Position numbers and translations under genes: made by a program | DNA from: JAGTVG01 sp942491935 | GTDB taxonomy: Bacteria; Bacteroidota; Bacteroidia; Cytophagales; Cyclobacteriaceae | Direction: 5' to 3' | Assembly: GCA_942491935.1 (NCBI GenBank) | Contig: CALOCZ010000066.1 | Coordinates: 186,001-250,000, forward strand | Length of the DNA stretch: 64,000 nt | Notes under the pieces: model-generated | The model's database searches: none | The model's input: only the letters and a program-made list of their open reading frames with translations | Told to the model about the DNA's origin: nothing | In this document: positions 8,448-18,104 of the stretch, in pieces | Position numbering within the stretch: the first letter of the stretch is position 1 | Layout: every line of letters starts with the position of its first letter

Positions 8448-9502
8448 AAATCAACATTCAAGAATTAAAAAAAATTTGTGAAACACCGGGTGCCCCTGGT
8501 TTTGAAGAACCCATCAGGTCATTGATAATCGACCATATTCAATCAAGTGTTGATGATTATTATACTGATAACATGGGCAATTTGATTACTGTTAAAAAAT
8601 CGCCTGACAATCCGGATAAAAAGAAGATAATGATCGCAGCCCATATGGATGAGATTGGTTTTATTGTAACACATATTACAAAGGATGGATTTTTAAAATT
8701 TCACACACTTGGAGGATTTGATCCTAAAACCTTGACGGCTCAGAGGGTGATTGTTCATGGGAAAAAAGACTTGATTGGCGTTATGGGAACTAAGCCCATT
8801 CATGTAATGTCGCCGGAAGAACAAAAGAAAGTTCCAAAATCCTCTGAATATTTTATTGATCTGGGAATGAAAAAGAAGGAGGTTGAGAAATATATAGAAG
8901 TTGGAAACCCGATTACCCGGGAGCGGGAATTAATAGAAATGGGTGAATGCGTCAATTGTAAATCGATTGACAATAGAATCTCAGTCTATATACTTATGGA
9001 GACCCTAAGAAAAATAAGCAATCCATCGTATGACGTGTATGGCGTATTTACAGTTCAGGAGGAAATGGGTATGAGAGGTGCAAATGTTGCGACTCATATG
9101 ATAAATCCAGATTTTGCTATAGCAATCGACACAACTATCGCTTATGATGTTCCAGGTGCACAAGAACACGAAAAAGTCACGTCACTTGGTAATGGTGCAG
9201 CAATTAAAATAATGGATGCATCAGTTATATGCGATTCGAGGATGGTAGAATTTCTGAAAGATACCGCAACAAAAAACAGCATTTCATGGCAGCCAGAGGT
9301 CCTGACAGTTGGTGGAACTGATACGGCAATGATGCAGAAAACAGGTAAAAATGGAGCGATTTCCGGGGCCATTTCCATACCTACCCGGCATATTCACCAG
9401 GTGATCGAAATGGCTCATAAAGAAGATGTCATAAGCTGTATAGATCTTTTATGTGAAGCTGTACAGAATTTGGATCAATGGAAATGGGATCATAAAAGTT
9501 AG
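8444..9502 (+). CDS. M42 family metallopeptidase (glutamyl aminopeptidase/endoglucanase M-like)
   Basis: The 352-residue protein carries the metal-site landmarks of M42 di-zinc aminopeptidases: AAHMDEIGF near 67, CKSIDNRIS near 175 with the bridging Asp, the catalytic pair in QEEMGMRG, AIDTT near 228 and RHIHQVIE near 322. The length is normal for the family. It would trim N-terminal residues from peptides in the cytosol, often as a large dodecamer. The usual DDR around the bridging Asp is DNR here, a mild change that keeps the metal ligand. The start overlaps the upstream HAD gene by four bases. Confidence 0.9.
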   Translation: MKINIQELKKICETPGAPGFEEPIRSLIIDHIQSSVDDYYTDNMGNLITVKKSPDNPDKKKIMIAAHMDEIGFIVTHITKDGFLKFHTLGGFDPKTLTAQRVIVHGKKDLIGVMGTKPIHVMSPEEQKKVPKSSEYFIDLGMKKKEVEKYIEVGNPITRERELIEMGECVNCKSIDNRISVYILMETLRKISNPSYDVYGVFTVQEEMGMRGANVATHMINPDFAIAIDTTIAYDVPGAQEHEKVTSLGNGAAIKIMDASVICDSRMVEFLKDTATKNSISWQPEVLTVGGTDTAMMQKTGKNGAISGAISIPTRHIHQVIEMAHKEDVISCIDLLCEAVQNLDQWKWDHKS

Positions 9503-9588
9503 ACTTTTATTTTTAAAGTTTAAATTGTCCAATTAAAAATTTATTTTTATATATTGGTCGATTATAAAACGAAAAAATATTCTTAATC

Positions 9589-9981
9589 ATGAAAACAAGA
9601 AATCTAGTTTTTCCGATTGCTTTAATTGCTGTTGCAGTTATCTTTCAATCAAGTGTTCTCTTCAATGAAAACAATAGTGTTGCAGGAGATTTGAATATCC
9701 CTGAAAATGTTAAATCTGTTTTAGATAATAAATGTTTTGGATGTCATAATACGGAAGCTCAGTCGGATAAAGCCAAGGATAAACTTCTTCTTGACAAATT
9801 GGGTGATCTGTCAAAAACCAAAATGATTGCGAAACTAGGTGATATAGCTGAAGTTGCTGGTGAAGGATCTATGCCACCGGAGAAGTTCCTCGAGCAAAAA
9901 CCTGAAAAGAAACTTACAGAAGATGAGCAGAAATTGCTTGTCGATTGGGCTGAAAAAGCAGCAGATGGGATGTTAAACTAG
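9589..9981 (+). CDS. Secreted heme-binding domain protein (one CxxCH)
   Basis: The 130-residue protein begins with a signal peptide (NLVFPIALIAVAVIFQSS) and has one heme c site, CFGCH near residue 49, in VLDNKCFGCHNTEAQSD. The layout matches the 'heme-binding domain' (Haem_bd) proteins of Bacteroidota: export, CxxCH, a helical middle and a Met-Pro stretch (EGSMPPEKFL) that could give the second ligand. It should be periplasmic. The next gene encodes another member of the same domain family 11 bases downstream, so they form an operon. The electron-transfer partners are unknown. Confidence 0.8.
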   Translation: MKTRNLVFPIALIAVAVIFQSSVLFNENNSVAGDLNIPENVKSVLDNKCFGCHNTEAQSDKAKDKLLLDKLGDLSKTKMIAKLGDIAEVAGEGSMPPEKFLEQKPEKKLTEDEQKLLVDWAEKAADGMLN

Positions 9982-9992
9982 ACATTTCTGCA

Positions 9993-10454
9993 ATGAAGAT
10001 CCTGAAAATTGCCATTTGGCTGGTACTGGCTATATTTGTTATTCTTCAGTTTATTCCCAACACGTACCCGGAGGTAGTTAAATCGAATGAACATGATTTG
10101 ATTCAGACGGGCATGGTTCCAGGCGAAATAGAGCTGATACTCAGAACTTCCTGTTATGATTGCCATTCCTATGAAACAAAATATCCCTGGTACGCCTATG
10201 TTGCACCTGTCAGTTGGCTGGTTGTCAGGGATGTGAAGCAAGGCAGAACTGACCTCAATTTTTCGGAATGGGCTAGTCTGAAATCCAGGGATAAGATCAA
10301 GCTTCTGGATGAAATTGCTGAAGAAGTGGATGAAGGGAATATGCCCATGCCTATTTATACAATAACACATGGGGGCGCATCTCTTGATGACAACCAAAAG
10401 CAGTTATTGGTTAAATGGACTGAAGATATGATGAACGATATTCTGGGGGATTAA
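9993..10454 (+). CDS. Heme-binding domain protein (Haem_bd family)
   Basis: The 153-residue protein starts with a membrane anchor or uncleaved signal (ILKIAIWLVLAIFVILQF). It then shows the heme site SCYDCHSYETKYPWY near residues 52-66, followed by VAPVSWLVVRDVKQGR, a near-consensus Haem_bd signature. Further on, EEVDEGNMPMPIY carries candidate axial Met residues. It should face the periplasm and bind one c-type heme. It follows the related smaller heme protein by 11 bases and is the last gene of the pair; a hairpin plus T-run overlaps its stop codon. Confidence 0.87.
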   Translation: MKILKIAIWLVLAIFVILQFIPNTYPEVVKSNEHDLIQTGMVPGEIELILRTSCYDCHSYETKYPWYAYVAPVSWLVVRDVKQGRTDLNFSEWASLKSRDKIKLLDEIAEEVDEGNMPMPIYTITHGGASLDDNQKQLLVKWTEDMMNDILGD

Positions 10455-10471
10455 ATGCCCCCCTTTTTTTT
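10445..10471 (+). terminator. Rho-independent terminator after the heme-protein pair
   Basis: Five G bases (10445-10449), an eight-base A/T-rich loop containing the stop codon, then six C bases run straight into eight T bases. This is a compact intrinsic terminator for the plus strand. Confidence 0.75.
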
Positions 10472-10546
10472 AAAGCCTAATTATTGCTTACAGCATTTAG
10501 AAATCACATTTTTTATTTCTCCCTTCCTTTCCGGATGAAAAAACTT

Positions 10547-10554
10547 TACTTTTG
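10547..10554 (+). promoter_or_regulatory. Candidate -7 box (TActTTTG) for the propeller-protein gene
   Basis: TACTTTTG matches the Bacteroidota -7 consensus TAnnTTTG and ends 23 bases before the ATG at 10578. A terminator lies just upstream, so a promoter is needed here. No clear TTG element is visible at the expected distance upstream. Confidence 0.4.
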
Positions 10555-10577
10555 GGCCGGAATTTAATTTTGTATTT

Positions 10578-13385
10578 ATGAAGAAGTTATCCTGCTTTTT
10601 TATTCTTATTGTCCTGTCCACACAATTAGGATTTGGTCAACAATCCTATACGACTGGTACTGAAATTTTAAATAGTATTGAAAGTCGGACAACCAATAAA
10701 GAATTAGGCATATATTCAAATTATCCGGTTCGAAATGTTGGACCTGTTGTTCAGGGTGGCCGCATCACTGATATAGCAGTTAATGAATCAAATACCAAAG
10801 AGTTTTATATTGCTTTTGCTTCAGGCGGCGTGTTTAAAACCTCAAATAATGGAATAACTTTTAATCCTATTTTTGATAATCAGGGGGCCCTGACAATCGG
10901 TGACATCTGCTTATCTGCTTCTAACAATCAGGTGCTTTGGGTTGGTACTGGTGAAAATAACAGCAGCCGATCCAGTTATGCCGGTTCCGGAGTATATAAA
11001 TCAATGGACGGGGGCGATAATTGGGAATTCATGGGACTTGAATCAACCCAGCATATTGGAAGGATAATTATTCATCCTGATAATCCGGATATTGTATGGG
11101 TTGCTGCAATGGGTAACTTATATACACATAATCCTGAACGCGGTGTTTTTAAAACCATGGATGGCGGAAAATCCTGGACAAAAATCCTCTATGTAAATGA
11201 CAGCACAGGTGCTATTGACCTGATAATTAATCCTGACGATCCAGATATGCTATGGGCCTCTATGTGGGAGCGGACCAGGAAGGCCTGGGACTTTAAAGGA
11301 CATGGATCCGGATCTGCCATTTATAAATCGACCGATGGTGGAATTAGCTGGGATAAGGTTATGAACGGAATTGCTGACCAGGAATTCACTGGTAGGATTG
11401 GACTTGATATATGCCAGAATGAGCCAAATGTGATTTATGCTCTTATTGACAACCAGTTTGAAACAAAAACTGAAAAAGAACGAGAAGAAGGCGATTTGCT
11501 GGCAGCGGATTTTCTTCAAATGTCAAAAGAACAATTCCTTGAACTGGATGATGATAAACTGGATGATTTCCTGAAAAGCAATTCTTTTCCAAAGAAGTAT
11601 GATGCCAAAAAAGTAAAAGCTGAGGTATGTGAAGGAAAATACGGGCCTAAGGATATTGCAGATTATTTGGGGGACGCAAATAATGCACTTTTTGACACAG
11701 AGGTTAAAGGGGCTGAAATTTATCGCTCTGATGATTTTGGGGCAACATGGGGAAAAGCCCATGATTATAATCTTGAAGGAGTATATTTTACCTACGGATA
11801 TTATTTTGGAGAAATAAGAGTCTCACCATCTGATCCTGATAGGATCTATATATTCGGGGTGCCCTTATTAAGATCAGATGATGGCGGCAAGAATTTTTCA
11901 AGGGCTGATACGATTGGGGATGTTCACTCCGATCATCATTCCATGTGGATTAACCCAAATGATCCTGACCATGTGATCCTGGGCAATGATGGGGGATTAT
12001 ATATGTCATATGATGGAGGAACTGCGTGGGACCATATTAACAATATTCCTGCGGGACAATTCTATACAGTGAATTATGATATGGAAAAACCCTATAATAT
12101 TTATGGTGGTTTACAGGACAATGGAATATTATTCGGCTCTTCAAGATCAGTACCCAATGAAACTGAACAATGGGAATATTTATTTGGTGGGGACGGTATG
12201 TTTGTAATTCCTGATCCACGCGATTTTAACCTCGTTTATGTCGGGTATCAGTTTGGTAATTATTATAGGATAAATACCAGAACTAAAGAGAGACAATACA
12301 TAACCCCCAGACCAGATATCGGTGAAAAAAGCCTTAGATTTAACTGGCGTACACCGATTGTGATGAGTACACACAATCCCGATATAATCTATCTGGGAGC
12401 AAATAAATTATTCAGATCGCTTAACAAAGCAGATACATGGACTGCCATCAGTGATGATCTTACAAAAGATCTCCCGAACGGGAATGTTCCCTATTCAACC
12501 ATATCCTGTATATCCGAATCCCCACTGAAATTCGGATTATTATATGTCGGAACTGATGACGGGAACCTTCATGTGTCTAAGGATGGTGGCAGCACATGGA
12601 ACCTGATAAGTAAAGATCTTCCTGAAAACAAATGGATAACGAGTATATACCCTTCGACATTTGAAGAAGGCACTGTATTTGTTTCCATGACTGGATATCG
12701 CGATGACGATTTCAAAACCTATGTGTTTAAGTCTGAAAATTTTGGAGAGTCCTGGAAGGCCATCAATGGAAATGTTGAAATGGAGGCTGTAAATGTAGTA
12801 TTACAGGATCTTGCAATACCGGAATTACTATTTATGGGTACTGATCACGGATCTTATGTTTCGTTAAATGGCGGAAGTAATTGGGACCTCGTACCCCAGA
12901 TACCCAATGTTGCATCTTATGATATGGCCATTCATCCAAGGGATCATGACCTGATCATTGGTACACATGGCCGAAGCATTTATGTAATGCCATTAGAACC
13001 AATCCGGAATATTGCAAAATTGCAGGGCAAAGATAAGTTTCAGGTATTCAAACCTGAAAAGGTCAGGTTTTCGACACGTTGGGGTGAAAAGAGATATCCT
13101 TATTTAAATGCCTATACACCAGAAGCTAAAATCATGTATTTTGTGTCCGAAAAAGAGGCAAAGATTACCTTCGAGGTGTTTAAGGAGGATGTTAAATGTT
13201 ATGAATCAGCTTTTAAAGCTGCGTATAAAGGATTCAATGATTTTAATTGGGACCTGAAGATTCATCCTCTAAAGGACAATAATAAACCCAACATGAAGGA
13301 ATTAATTTATACAGAAAAAGGGAAATATACTTTAAAGTTTACGGGAATGGGTGAAACAAAGGAAGTGGAATTAGAGGTTCAATAA
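10578..13385 (+). CDS. Secreted VPS10/sortilin-like BNR beta-propeller protein
   Basis: The 935-residue protein has a signal peptide (MKKLSCFFILIVLSTQLGFG) and at least nine Asp-box/BNR motifs of the SxDGGxxW type, for example KSMDGGDNWEF, KTMDGGKSWTK, RSDDFGATWGK, VSKDGGSTWNL and VSLNGGSNWDL. These form one or two beta-propellers, as in VPS10/sortilin and xyloglucanase-like proteins. GGRITDIAVNESN near residue 60 is typical of the large Bacteroidota family often labelled glycosyl hydrolase. No catalytic residues can be assigned, so a hydrolase role is not supported by sequence alone. A Lys/Glu/Asp-rich insertion (about 300-365) interrupts the repeats. There is no T9SS tail, so it is probably periplasmic. 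Confidence 0.8.
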   Translation: MKKLSCFFILIVLSTQLGFGQQSYTTGTEILNSIESRTTNKELGIYSNYPVRNVGPVVQGGRITDIAVNESNTKEFYIAFASGGVFKTSNNGITFNPIFDNQGALTIGDICLSASNNQVLWVGTGENNSSRSSYAGSGVYKSMDGGDNWEFMGLESTQHIGRIIIHPDNPDIVWVAAMGNLYTHNPERGVFKTMDGGKSWTKILYVNDSTGAIDLIINPDDPDMLWASMWERTRKAWDFKGHGSGSAIYKSTDGGISWDKVMNGIADQEFTGRIGLDICQNEPNVIYALIDNQFETKTEKEREEGDLLAADFLQMSKEQFLELDDDKLDDFLKSNSFPKKYDAKKVKAEVCEGKYGPKDIADYLGDANNALFDTEVKGAEIYRSDDFGATWGKAHDYNLEGVYFTYGYYFGEIRVSPSDPDRIYIFGVPLLRSDDGGKNFSRADTIGDVHSDHHSMWINPNDPDHVILGNDGGLYMSYDGGTAWDHINNIPAGQFYTVNYDMEKPYNIYGGLQDNGILFGSSRSVPNETEQWEYLFGGDGMFVIPDPRDFNLVYVGYQFGNYYRINTRTKERQYITPRPDIGEKSLRFNWRTPIVMSTHNPDIIYLGANKLFRSLNKADTWTAISDDLTKDLPNGNVPYSTISCISESPLKFGLLYVGTDDGNLHVSKDGGSTWNLISKDLPENKWITSIYPSTFEEGTVFVSMTGYRDDDFKTYVFKSENFGESWKAINGNVEMEAVNVVLQDLAIPELLFMGTDHGSYVSLNGGSNWDLVPQIPNVASYDMAIHPRDHDLIIGTHGRSIYVMPLEPIRNIAKLQGKDKFQVFKPEKVRFSTRWGEKRYPYLNAYTPEAKIMYFVSEKEAKITFEVFKEDVKCYESAFKAAYKGFNDFNWDLKIHPLKDNNKPNMKELIYTEKGKYTLKFTGMGETKEVELEVQ

Positions 13386-13388
13386 GGA

Positions 13389-13958
13389 TTATTGATTTAT
13401 GTAATCAATAATCTCAGGGAAGAAATCCCTGAAATCGTTTTCCAGTTCATTATAATGTTTTACTAAATCATTGCTGGCGTTCTCCATTCCGGATTTAAAA
13501 TTTGTCCTTCTTGAAAGTCCCGTTAGCGAACGGTCAATGCCCTCAATTGTACCGTAATTCAATAACCAATTGGATTTTACCATATAAGGTAGCATGTATC
13601 TGGCCTTTTCAGGGATTATGTTTTCCTTTTCAAGAATTATATCATAGAGATCGGATGTGAAGCTTTGCAGGGAAATATCGGAATAATTCTCCCAGTTCTT
13701 GGCAAGAAAGTGGTCATAATACAAATCAATGATGACTCCAGAATAATGATTGTACTTTTTCCTTATCCTGTTTTTGCTTTGTTTAAAAACAGGGTGCGTA
13801 TCAGTAAATGTATCGATTTTTCTATGCATGATAATGCCTTCAGAAATCCCATCATCGTACATTTCAATTTGCTTTCCTTTAACAAAATCACCGATAAAGT
13901 TACCGATTATAAGCGGCACTGATGGATGAGCAAGGTATGCATGAGCTAGAAAATTCAT
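13389..13958 (-). CDS. acpH: Acyl carrier protein phosphodiesterase (AcpH family)
   Basis: The 189-residue protein starts MNFLAHAYLAHPSVPLIIGN and continues GDFVKGKQ, the signature of the AcpH/DUF479 family. The HRKIDTFTDTHPVF segment near residue 46 and DLYYDHFLAKNW near 98 supply the His/Asp metal ligands expected of an HD-like phosphodiesterase. It removes the 4'-phosphopantetheine arm from acyl carrier protein in the cytosol. It is convergent with the propeller gene, with only three bases between the two stops, and no terminator hairpin is visible there. Confidence 0.85.
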   Translation of the reverse strand: MNFLAHAYLAHPSVPLIIGNFIGDFVKGKQIEMYDDGISEGIIMHRKIDTFTDTHPVFKQSKNRIRKKYNHYSGVIIDLYYDHFLAKNWENYSDISLQSFTSDLYDIILEKENIIPEKARYMLPYMVKSNWLLNYGTIEGIDRSLTGLSRRTNFKSGMENASNDLVKHYNELENDFRDFFPEIIDYINQ

Positions 13959-14165
13959 TAATAAACTATTGTTTTATTGATATGTATTATGTCTGATTGG
14001 CGAAATCTGATTATTTGCAATTATAAACCATTATTCCGATACTTTACAAATTCACAATATTTTACAACATTTTTTCGTTTGATTATAGTATATGCTGCCC
14101 TTAACTTTTCATAAAGCTATTAGTATATATTATTAAATGAGTTTTCGCAATTATTTATGTAGTCG

Positions 14166-14969
14166 GTGAAAGATTACTATAAAATATTAAACATCGACAG
14201 GTATGCTACTGAAGGGCAGATTAAAAAGGCATACAGGGATCTGGCTTTAAAATACCATCCTGACAAAGCTGGTGCCTTTAATTCGCATCAAATCTTTACA
14301 GAAATAAATGAAGCCTACCAGGTACTGAGTCGTAAAGACCACAGGGAAAATTATAATTTTATTTATGACTATGAGCATATCGACAAAAAACGTCAGCGTG
14401 CCGATACAATCTATACTGAAACAGTAAACTGGAAAACATATGTAAAAGAAAAAGATGGCTGGATACATCCTTTTTTAAGAAGGGACGAAGATGTAGATTT
14501 AAAACCCTACATTAAATCTGTGAGGATCATATCTATGCTTTCATTTTTATTTACATTCTTTATTATTCTAGATTATTTCCTTCCAAAGGTCAATTATGAA
14601 CAAACAGTTCAGGCCAAGTTAACTACCTATAAATCTATGAATACTATTGTCATCGCTACTGAAGATTTTGAATTTCCATTAAGTTTCAGATATTCAAAGA
14701 TGATCAGGCCCGGGGACCCTGCCATAGTATCACTGTCACCAATATTCGGCATACAATATAAGTTAACCATAGAATCCAGAATGGATAAATATGTGTTTAA
14801 CCCACACTACAGTATATATAATATATTTGCATTCTTTTTAGTAATCCTTTTGGTGACTTCCTATATTGGATTATACCAGAAAAAAAATAATCCCGAATTA
14901 ATTTTCAGTGCAGGTGTTGCCAATGTTTTCTTATCGGTACTTGTGATGTACCTTATATTTTCAAAATAA
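14166..14969 (+). CDS. Membrane-anchored J-domain (DnaJ-like) protein
   Basis: Residues 1-65 form a J domain (MKDYYKILNIDRYATEGQIK) with the HPD motif in LKYHPDKAGAF. It should stimulate an Hsp70. After a basic linker three hydrophobic segments follow (about 120-140, 218-238 and 247-264), so the J domain is tethered to the cytoplasmic membrane. There is no G/F-rich or zinc-finger region, so this is not the main DnaJ. The start is GTG: an in-frame TAG lies two codons upstream and no ATG is available before the J-domain sequence. The client is unknown. It is convergent with the following gene. Confidence 0.8.
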   Translation: MKDYYKILNIDRYATEGQIKKAYRDLALKYHPDKAGAFNSHQIFTEINEAYQVLSRKDHRENYNFIYDYEHIDKKRQRADTIYTETVNWKTYVKEKDGWIHPFLRRDEDVDLKPYIKSVRIISMLSFLFTFFIILDYFLPKVNYEQTVQAKLTTYKSMNTIVIATEDFEFPLSFRYSKMIRPGDPAIVSLSPIFGIQYKLTIESRMDKYVFNPHYSIYNIFAFFLVILLVTSYIGLYQKKNNPELIFSAGVANVFLSVLVMYLIFSK

Positions 14970-14984
14970 GATCTAATCCTGGAA

Positions 14985-16649
14985 TTAATTAAAAACAGGT
15001 TGCTTGCAGCCTACCCATGTAAATCGTTGAAGGACAAAATCAAGGTTTGAGGCAGATGCATTACTTGCTGTATTGCCGCCTGTCAGATGGTATTCATCAT
15101 AATCAGCACCAGGTACTATGTAAATATTTCCCACCATATTAAAGGTAATTGGTGTATTCGTTGAAGTCATCTGGTCGATGATGATATCCTTGAATTTTTC
15201 ATTACTTGTAAAAACACTGCAATATAAAGCACCTTTTTGTTCGGCCGTTTCATAGGCAAGTTCAAGTGAGTGGAAAGAGTTTTTGGTTTTGATAAAGAAG
15301 CCTACCGGTCCGAAATGTTCTTTCATATATATTTCTTTCTGGTCAGGAAACAACTCCATGATCATTGGAGATAAGGTTCTCGCATTCTTATATTCTGGAT
15401 GAGGAAAAGGACTTGCTTTATATATTAATCCTCCATTTTGTTTTTCAAGCCGTTCAATGCTAGATATGGTTTTAATATCCTGAATGGATCCAAGAATCTG
15501 GGCGCCGGTATCATGGTTTATTAACTCTGAAAGAGCTTTTATAAAATGATTAACAAAATCATTATAGGAAATCTGGCCATCCGGGATTTTGATGCCTTCC
15601 TCAGGAATAAAGAAGTTTTGCGGCGTATTGCCCATTTGGCCGGAATATAAGGCGAGGGACATCACCAGGTTCTTAATACCTGTATCCAGATCCTCAAAGG
15701 AATCGATTATTACTGAATTAACACTGTGTTTTTCAGTAAATACTGTTTTGTTTTTGAGATTTTTTAAATAATCGGTGAATGAACAATTTCCTTTAAAATC
15801 GATCAATTTGATATGTGGGTGTTCGACGAGTGATTTGATATAGTCTTCATCTTCACTATCGACTGCCAATTGGCATACATTCGGATCAAATCCATTTTCA
15901 CTGAATACTTTCTGAATCTCAGCCACTGCAATGGCTATTGGTAATATAGAAGAAGAATGAGGTTTCACAATAACAGGATTGCCTGTAATCAGGCTTGCAA
16001 AAATGCTTGGGACGGTATCCCTGGATGGAAAATTAGGACATCCCAAGATAAGGCTTATGCCTTTAGGAACTGCGATCCATGACTTGCCCAGTTTTATGCC
16101 AAATTCATCCTGTACTATCTTTCCAAATCGGGTCACAGGATATCTTTTCAGGGCTTCAAATCCTGAAGCCACAGCATTAAGGGCCCTCTGAGCTGAATGA
16201 GGCCCTGACACTTGAAATGCCATGACATATCCCATCCCGGTCGTATGCATAGTCGCAAAAGCAATCTCAAAAAATCGCTTTTTAATTCTCTCCAGGGATT
16301 CAATTAAAAGCCCGGCCCGGTCTTCAACAGAAACTTTTCGCCATTTATGGTATTCATTTTTTGCCCTTTCTATAAGCGTATTTATATCAAAAGTAGGGTA
16401 TTGGATATTTAAAGGCTGTAGGAGAAAAGGTGATTGCTCATTTCCTTCCCAGCTTTCAGGCATGGCTTGCCTGAGCTCTTCAAATTTGTTGTTAATATGG
16501 TTTTTAAAATTCTGATATCCCTCTGATATTGAATTTTCACCATATATCTTATCCGTTGGTAATTCCGGATATTTATTAAAAAAATACCCTTTCTGAATTG
16601 ATTTTACGGTATCATTTATGGTGCTTTTATATTTTTCAAATAAAAACAT
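14985..16649 (-). CDS. PaaN-type aldehyde dehydrogenase family protein, catalytic Cys apparently replaced by Gly
   Basis: At 554 residues and with the N-terminal layout YFFNKYPELPTDKIYGE, this matches PaaN (phenylacetic acid degradation) proteins rather than ordinary aldehyde dehydrogenases. The Rossmann part carries LGCPNFPSRDTVPS and PVIVKPHSSSILP. The segment that should hold the nucleophile reads YSGQMGNTPQNF, so residue 340 is Gly where I expect Cys (GQxC). No other cysteine lies close by in that loop. This may be an enzyme that has lost dehydrogenase chemistry or an early pseudogene, although the frame is intact over the full length. No other paa genes are nearby. Family assignment is from recall; the Cys loss is read directly from the DNA. 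Confidence 0.75.
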   Translation of the reverse strand: MFLFEKYKSTINDTVKSIQKGYFFNKYPELPTDKIYGENSISEGYQNFKNHINNKFEELRQAMPESWEGNEQSPFLLQPLNIQYPTFDINTLIERAKNEYHKWRKVSVEDRAGLLIESLERIKKRFFEIAFATMHTTGMGYVMAFQVSGPHSAQRALNAVASGFEALKRYPVTRFGKIVQDEFGIKLGKSWIAVPKGISLILGCPNFPSRDTVPSIFASLITGNPVIVKPHSSSILPIAIAVAEIQKVFSENGFDPNVCQLAVDSEDEDYIKSLVEHPHIKLIDFKGNCSFTDYLKNLKNKTVFTEKHSVNSVIIDSFEDLDTGIKNLVMSLALYSGQMGNTPQNFFIPEEGIKIPDGQISYNDFVNHFIKALSELINHDTGAQILGSIQDIKTISSIERLEKQNGGLIYKASPFPHPEYKNARTLSPMIMELFPDQKEIYMKEHFGPVGFFIKTKNSFHSLELAYETAEQKGALYCSVFTSNEKFKDIIIDQMTSTNTPITFNMVGNIYIVPGADYDEYHLTGGNTASNASASNLDFVLQRFTWVGCKQPVFN

Positions 16650-16793
16650 GTTAAAAAATTCGTAAAACTTATACGTAATTTAGAAAAAAGTCTAAAAACA
16701 TAAGCCTTACAGCCCAGTTAATTTAATACTTTAATATATTTAACGAAAAGGCGCTTAATGTGTTATTTGTATGGATAAAATATTAAAAATTAA

Positions 16794-18050
16794 ATGAAAA
16801 TAATTACAGCTACCGTTTTGACTATTGGCGAAGAAATATTGTATGGTCATATTTTGGATACAAATGCGAACTTCATAAGTAATGCTTTTTCAGAAATTGG
16901 AATAAAGGTTGTTATGCATCTCTCGGTAGGGGACATTTTCAATGATATTCTGGATGCGTTAAAAATTGCTGAGGCTAGGTCTGATGTGGTATTAATTACC
17001 GGCGGACTTGGTCCAACGAATGATGACATAACCAAAAAATGTCTCTCAAAATACTTTAACTCTGAAATCAGGTTAAACCAGAAGGTATTTGAAGACTTAT
17101 CAGACTATTTCAATAAGAGAGGTTTCCCTTTTACTGAAAGCAATCAAAAACAAGCTTATTTGCCTGAAAACGCCCTTGTAGTCCGTAATGAAATGGGCAC
17201 AGCCCCAGGTATGTGGTTTGAAAAAGATAATACAATCTTTGTGTCGATGCCTGGGGTGCCGCATGAAATGAAATACCTTGTGGAAAAGAAAATTATTCCA
17301 AGGTTAATGGAAGTGTTTCAGTCAAATATCATCTATCATAAACTCATTATGACAGCCGGAATTGGTGAATCCTGGCTTGCTGAGAAAATTGAGAAATGGG
17401 AAAGCTCCTTGCCTGAAAATATATCACTTGCCTATCTTCCATCCTATGGGCAAGTTAAATTACGGTTGACAGCCAGAGGTCAAGACAAACAATTTCTGAT
17501 TGAAGAAGTAAAATTCTACACCAATTCATTGCAAAAGTTTATAGGTCAATATATATACGGGGAAGATGGTGAAACAATTCAGGAAGCAATTGGCAAAAAA
17601 TTGACTTTGAACAAACAGACTTTATCAACTGCAGAAAGTTGCACAGGGGGATATATATCTCATTTAATTACCAATATTCCCGGATCATCAAGATATTATA
17701 AAGGGGCAGTAATTGCTTACAGTAATGATATTAAAGAGTCCATAATAAATGTTAGATCTGAAACTCTTCAGAATTTTGGTGCGGTAAGTGAAGAAACTGT
17801 AAAAGAGATGGCTGATGGGATCAGGAAGAAGTTCAAAACCGATTATGCGATAGCGACCAGTGGAATTGCCGGGCCAGGGGGAGGGACTGCTGACAAACCT
17901 GTTGGTACAGTTTGGATTGCCATAGCCGGCCCTGATGGCACGATACTTACTAAAAAACTCACCATATTGAAGGACAGGATAAGTAATATTAAATATTCAT
18001 CAGTAACTGCACTGGTGTTATTATGGCAAAGATTGTCTGAAAAAAATTGA
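16794..18050 (+). CDS. cinA: CinA (competence/damage-inducible protein; NMN amidohydrolase type)
   Basis: The 418-residue protein has both CinA domains. The N-terminal molybdopterin-binding-like domain (about 1-170) shows TIGEEILYGHILDTN and ITGGLGPTNDDITK. The C-terminal nicotinamide-nucleotide amidase domain (about 255-415) shows the nucleophile motif AESCTGGYISH and later ATSGIAGPGGGTADKP. Such full-length proteins recycle NMN and clean up damaged nucleotides in the cytosol. It lies upstream of an E2 acyltransferase gene, 54 bases apart on the same strand. The ATG start MKIITATVLTIGEE is the usual one. Confidence 0.93.
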   Translation: MKIITATVLTIGEEILYGHILDTNANFISNAFSEIGIKVVMHLSVGDIFNDILDALKIAEARSDVVLITGGLGPTNDDITKKCLSKYFNSEIRLNQKVFEDLSDYFNKRGFPFTESNQKQAYLPENALVVRNEMGTAPGMWFEKDNTIFVSMPGVPHEMKYLVEKKIIPRLMEVFQSNIIYHKLIMTAGIGESWLAEKIEKWESSLPENISLAYLPSYGQVKLRLTARGQDKQFLIEEVKFYTNSLQKFIGQYIYGEDGETIQEAIGKKLTLNKQTLSTAESCTGGYISHLITNIPGSSRYYKGAVIAYSNDIKESIINVRSETLQNFGAVSEETVKEMADGIRKKFKTDYAIATSGIAGPGGGTADKPVGTVWIAIAGPDGTILTKKLTILKDRISNIKYSSVTALVLLWQRLSEKN

Positions 18051-18104
18051 ACTGAAGACTTAAAATGTTAATTTTGTTTATACCCGTCATCAAAAGACTT
18101 GATT

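Noticed and set aside
14985..16649. Calling the PaaN-like gene a pseudogene
   Set aside because: The frame is intact over the full family length, so loss of one catalytic residue alone does not justify it.
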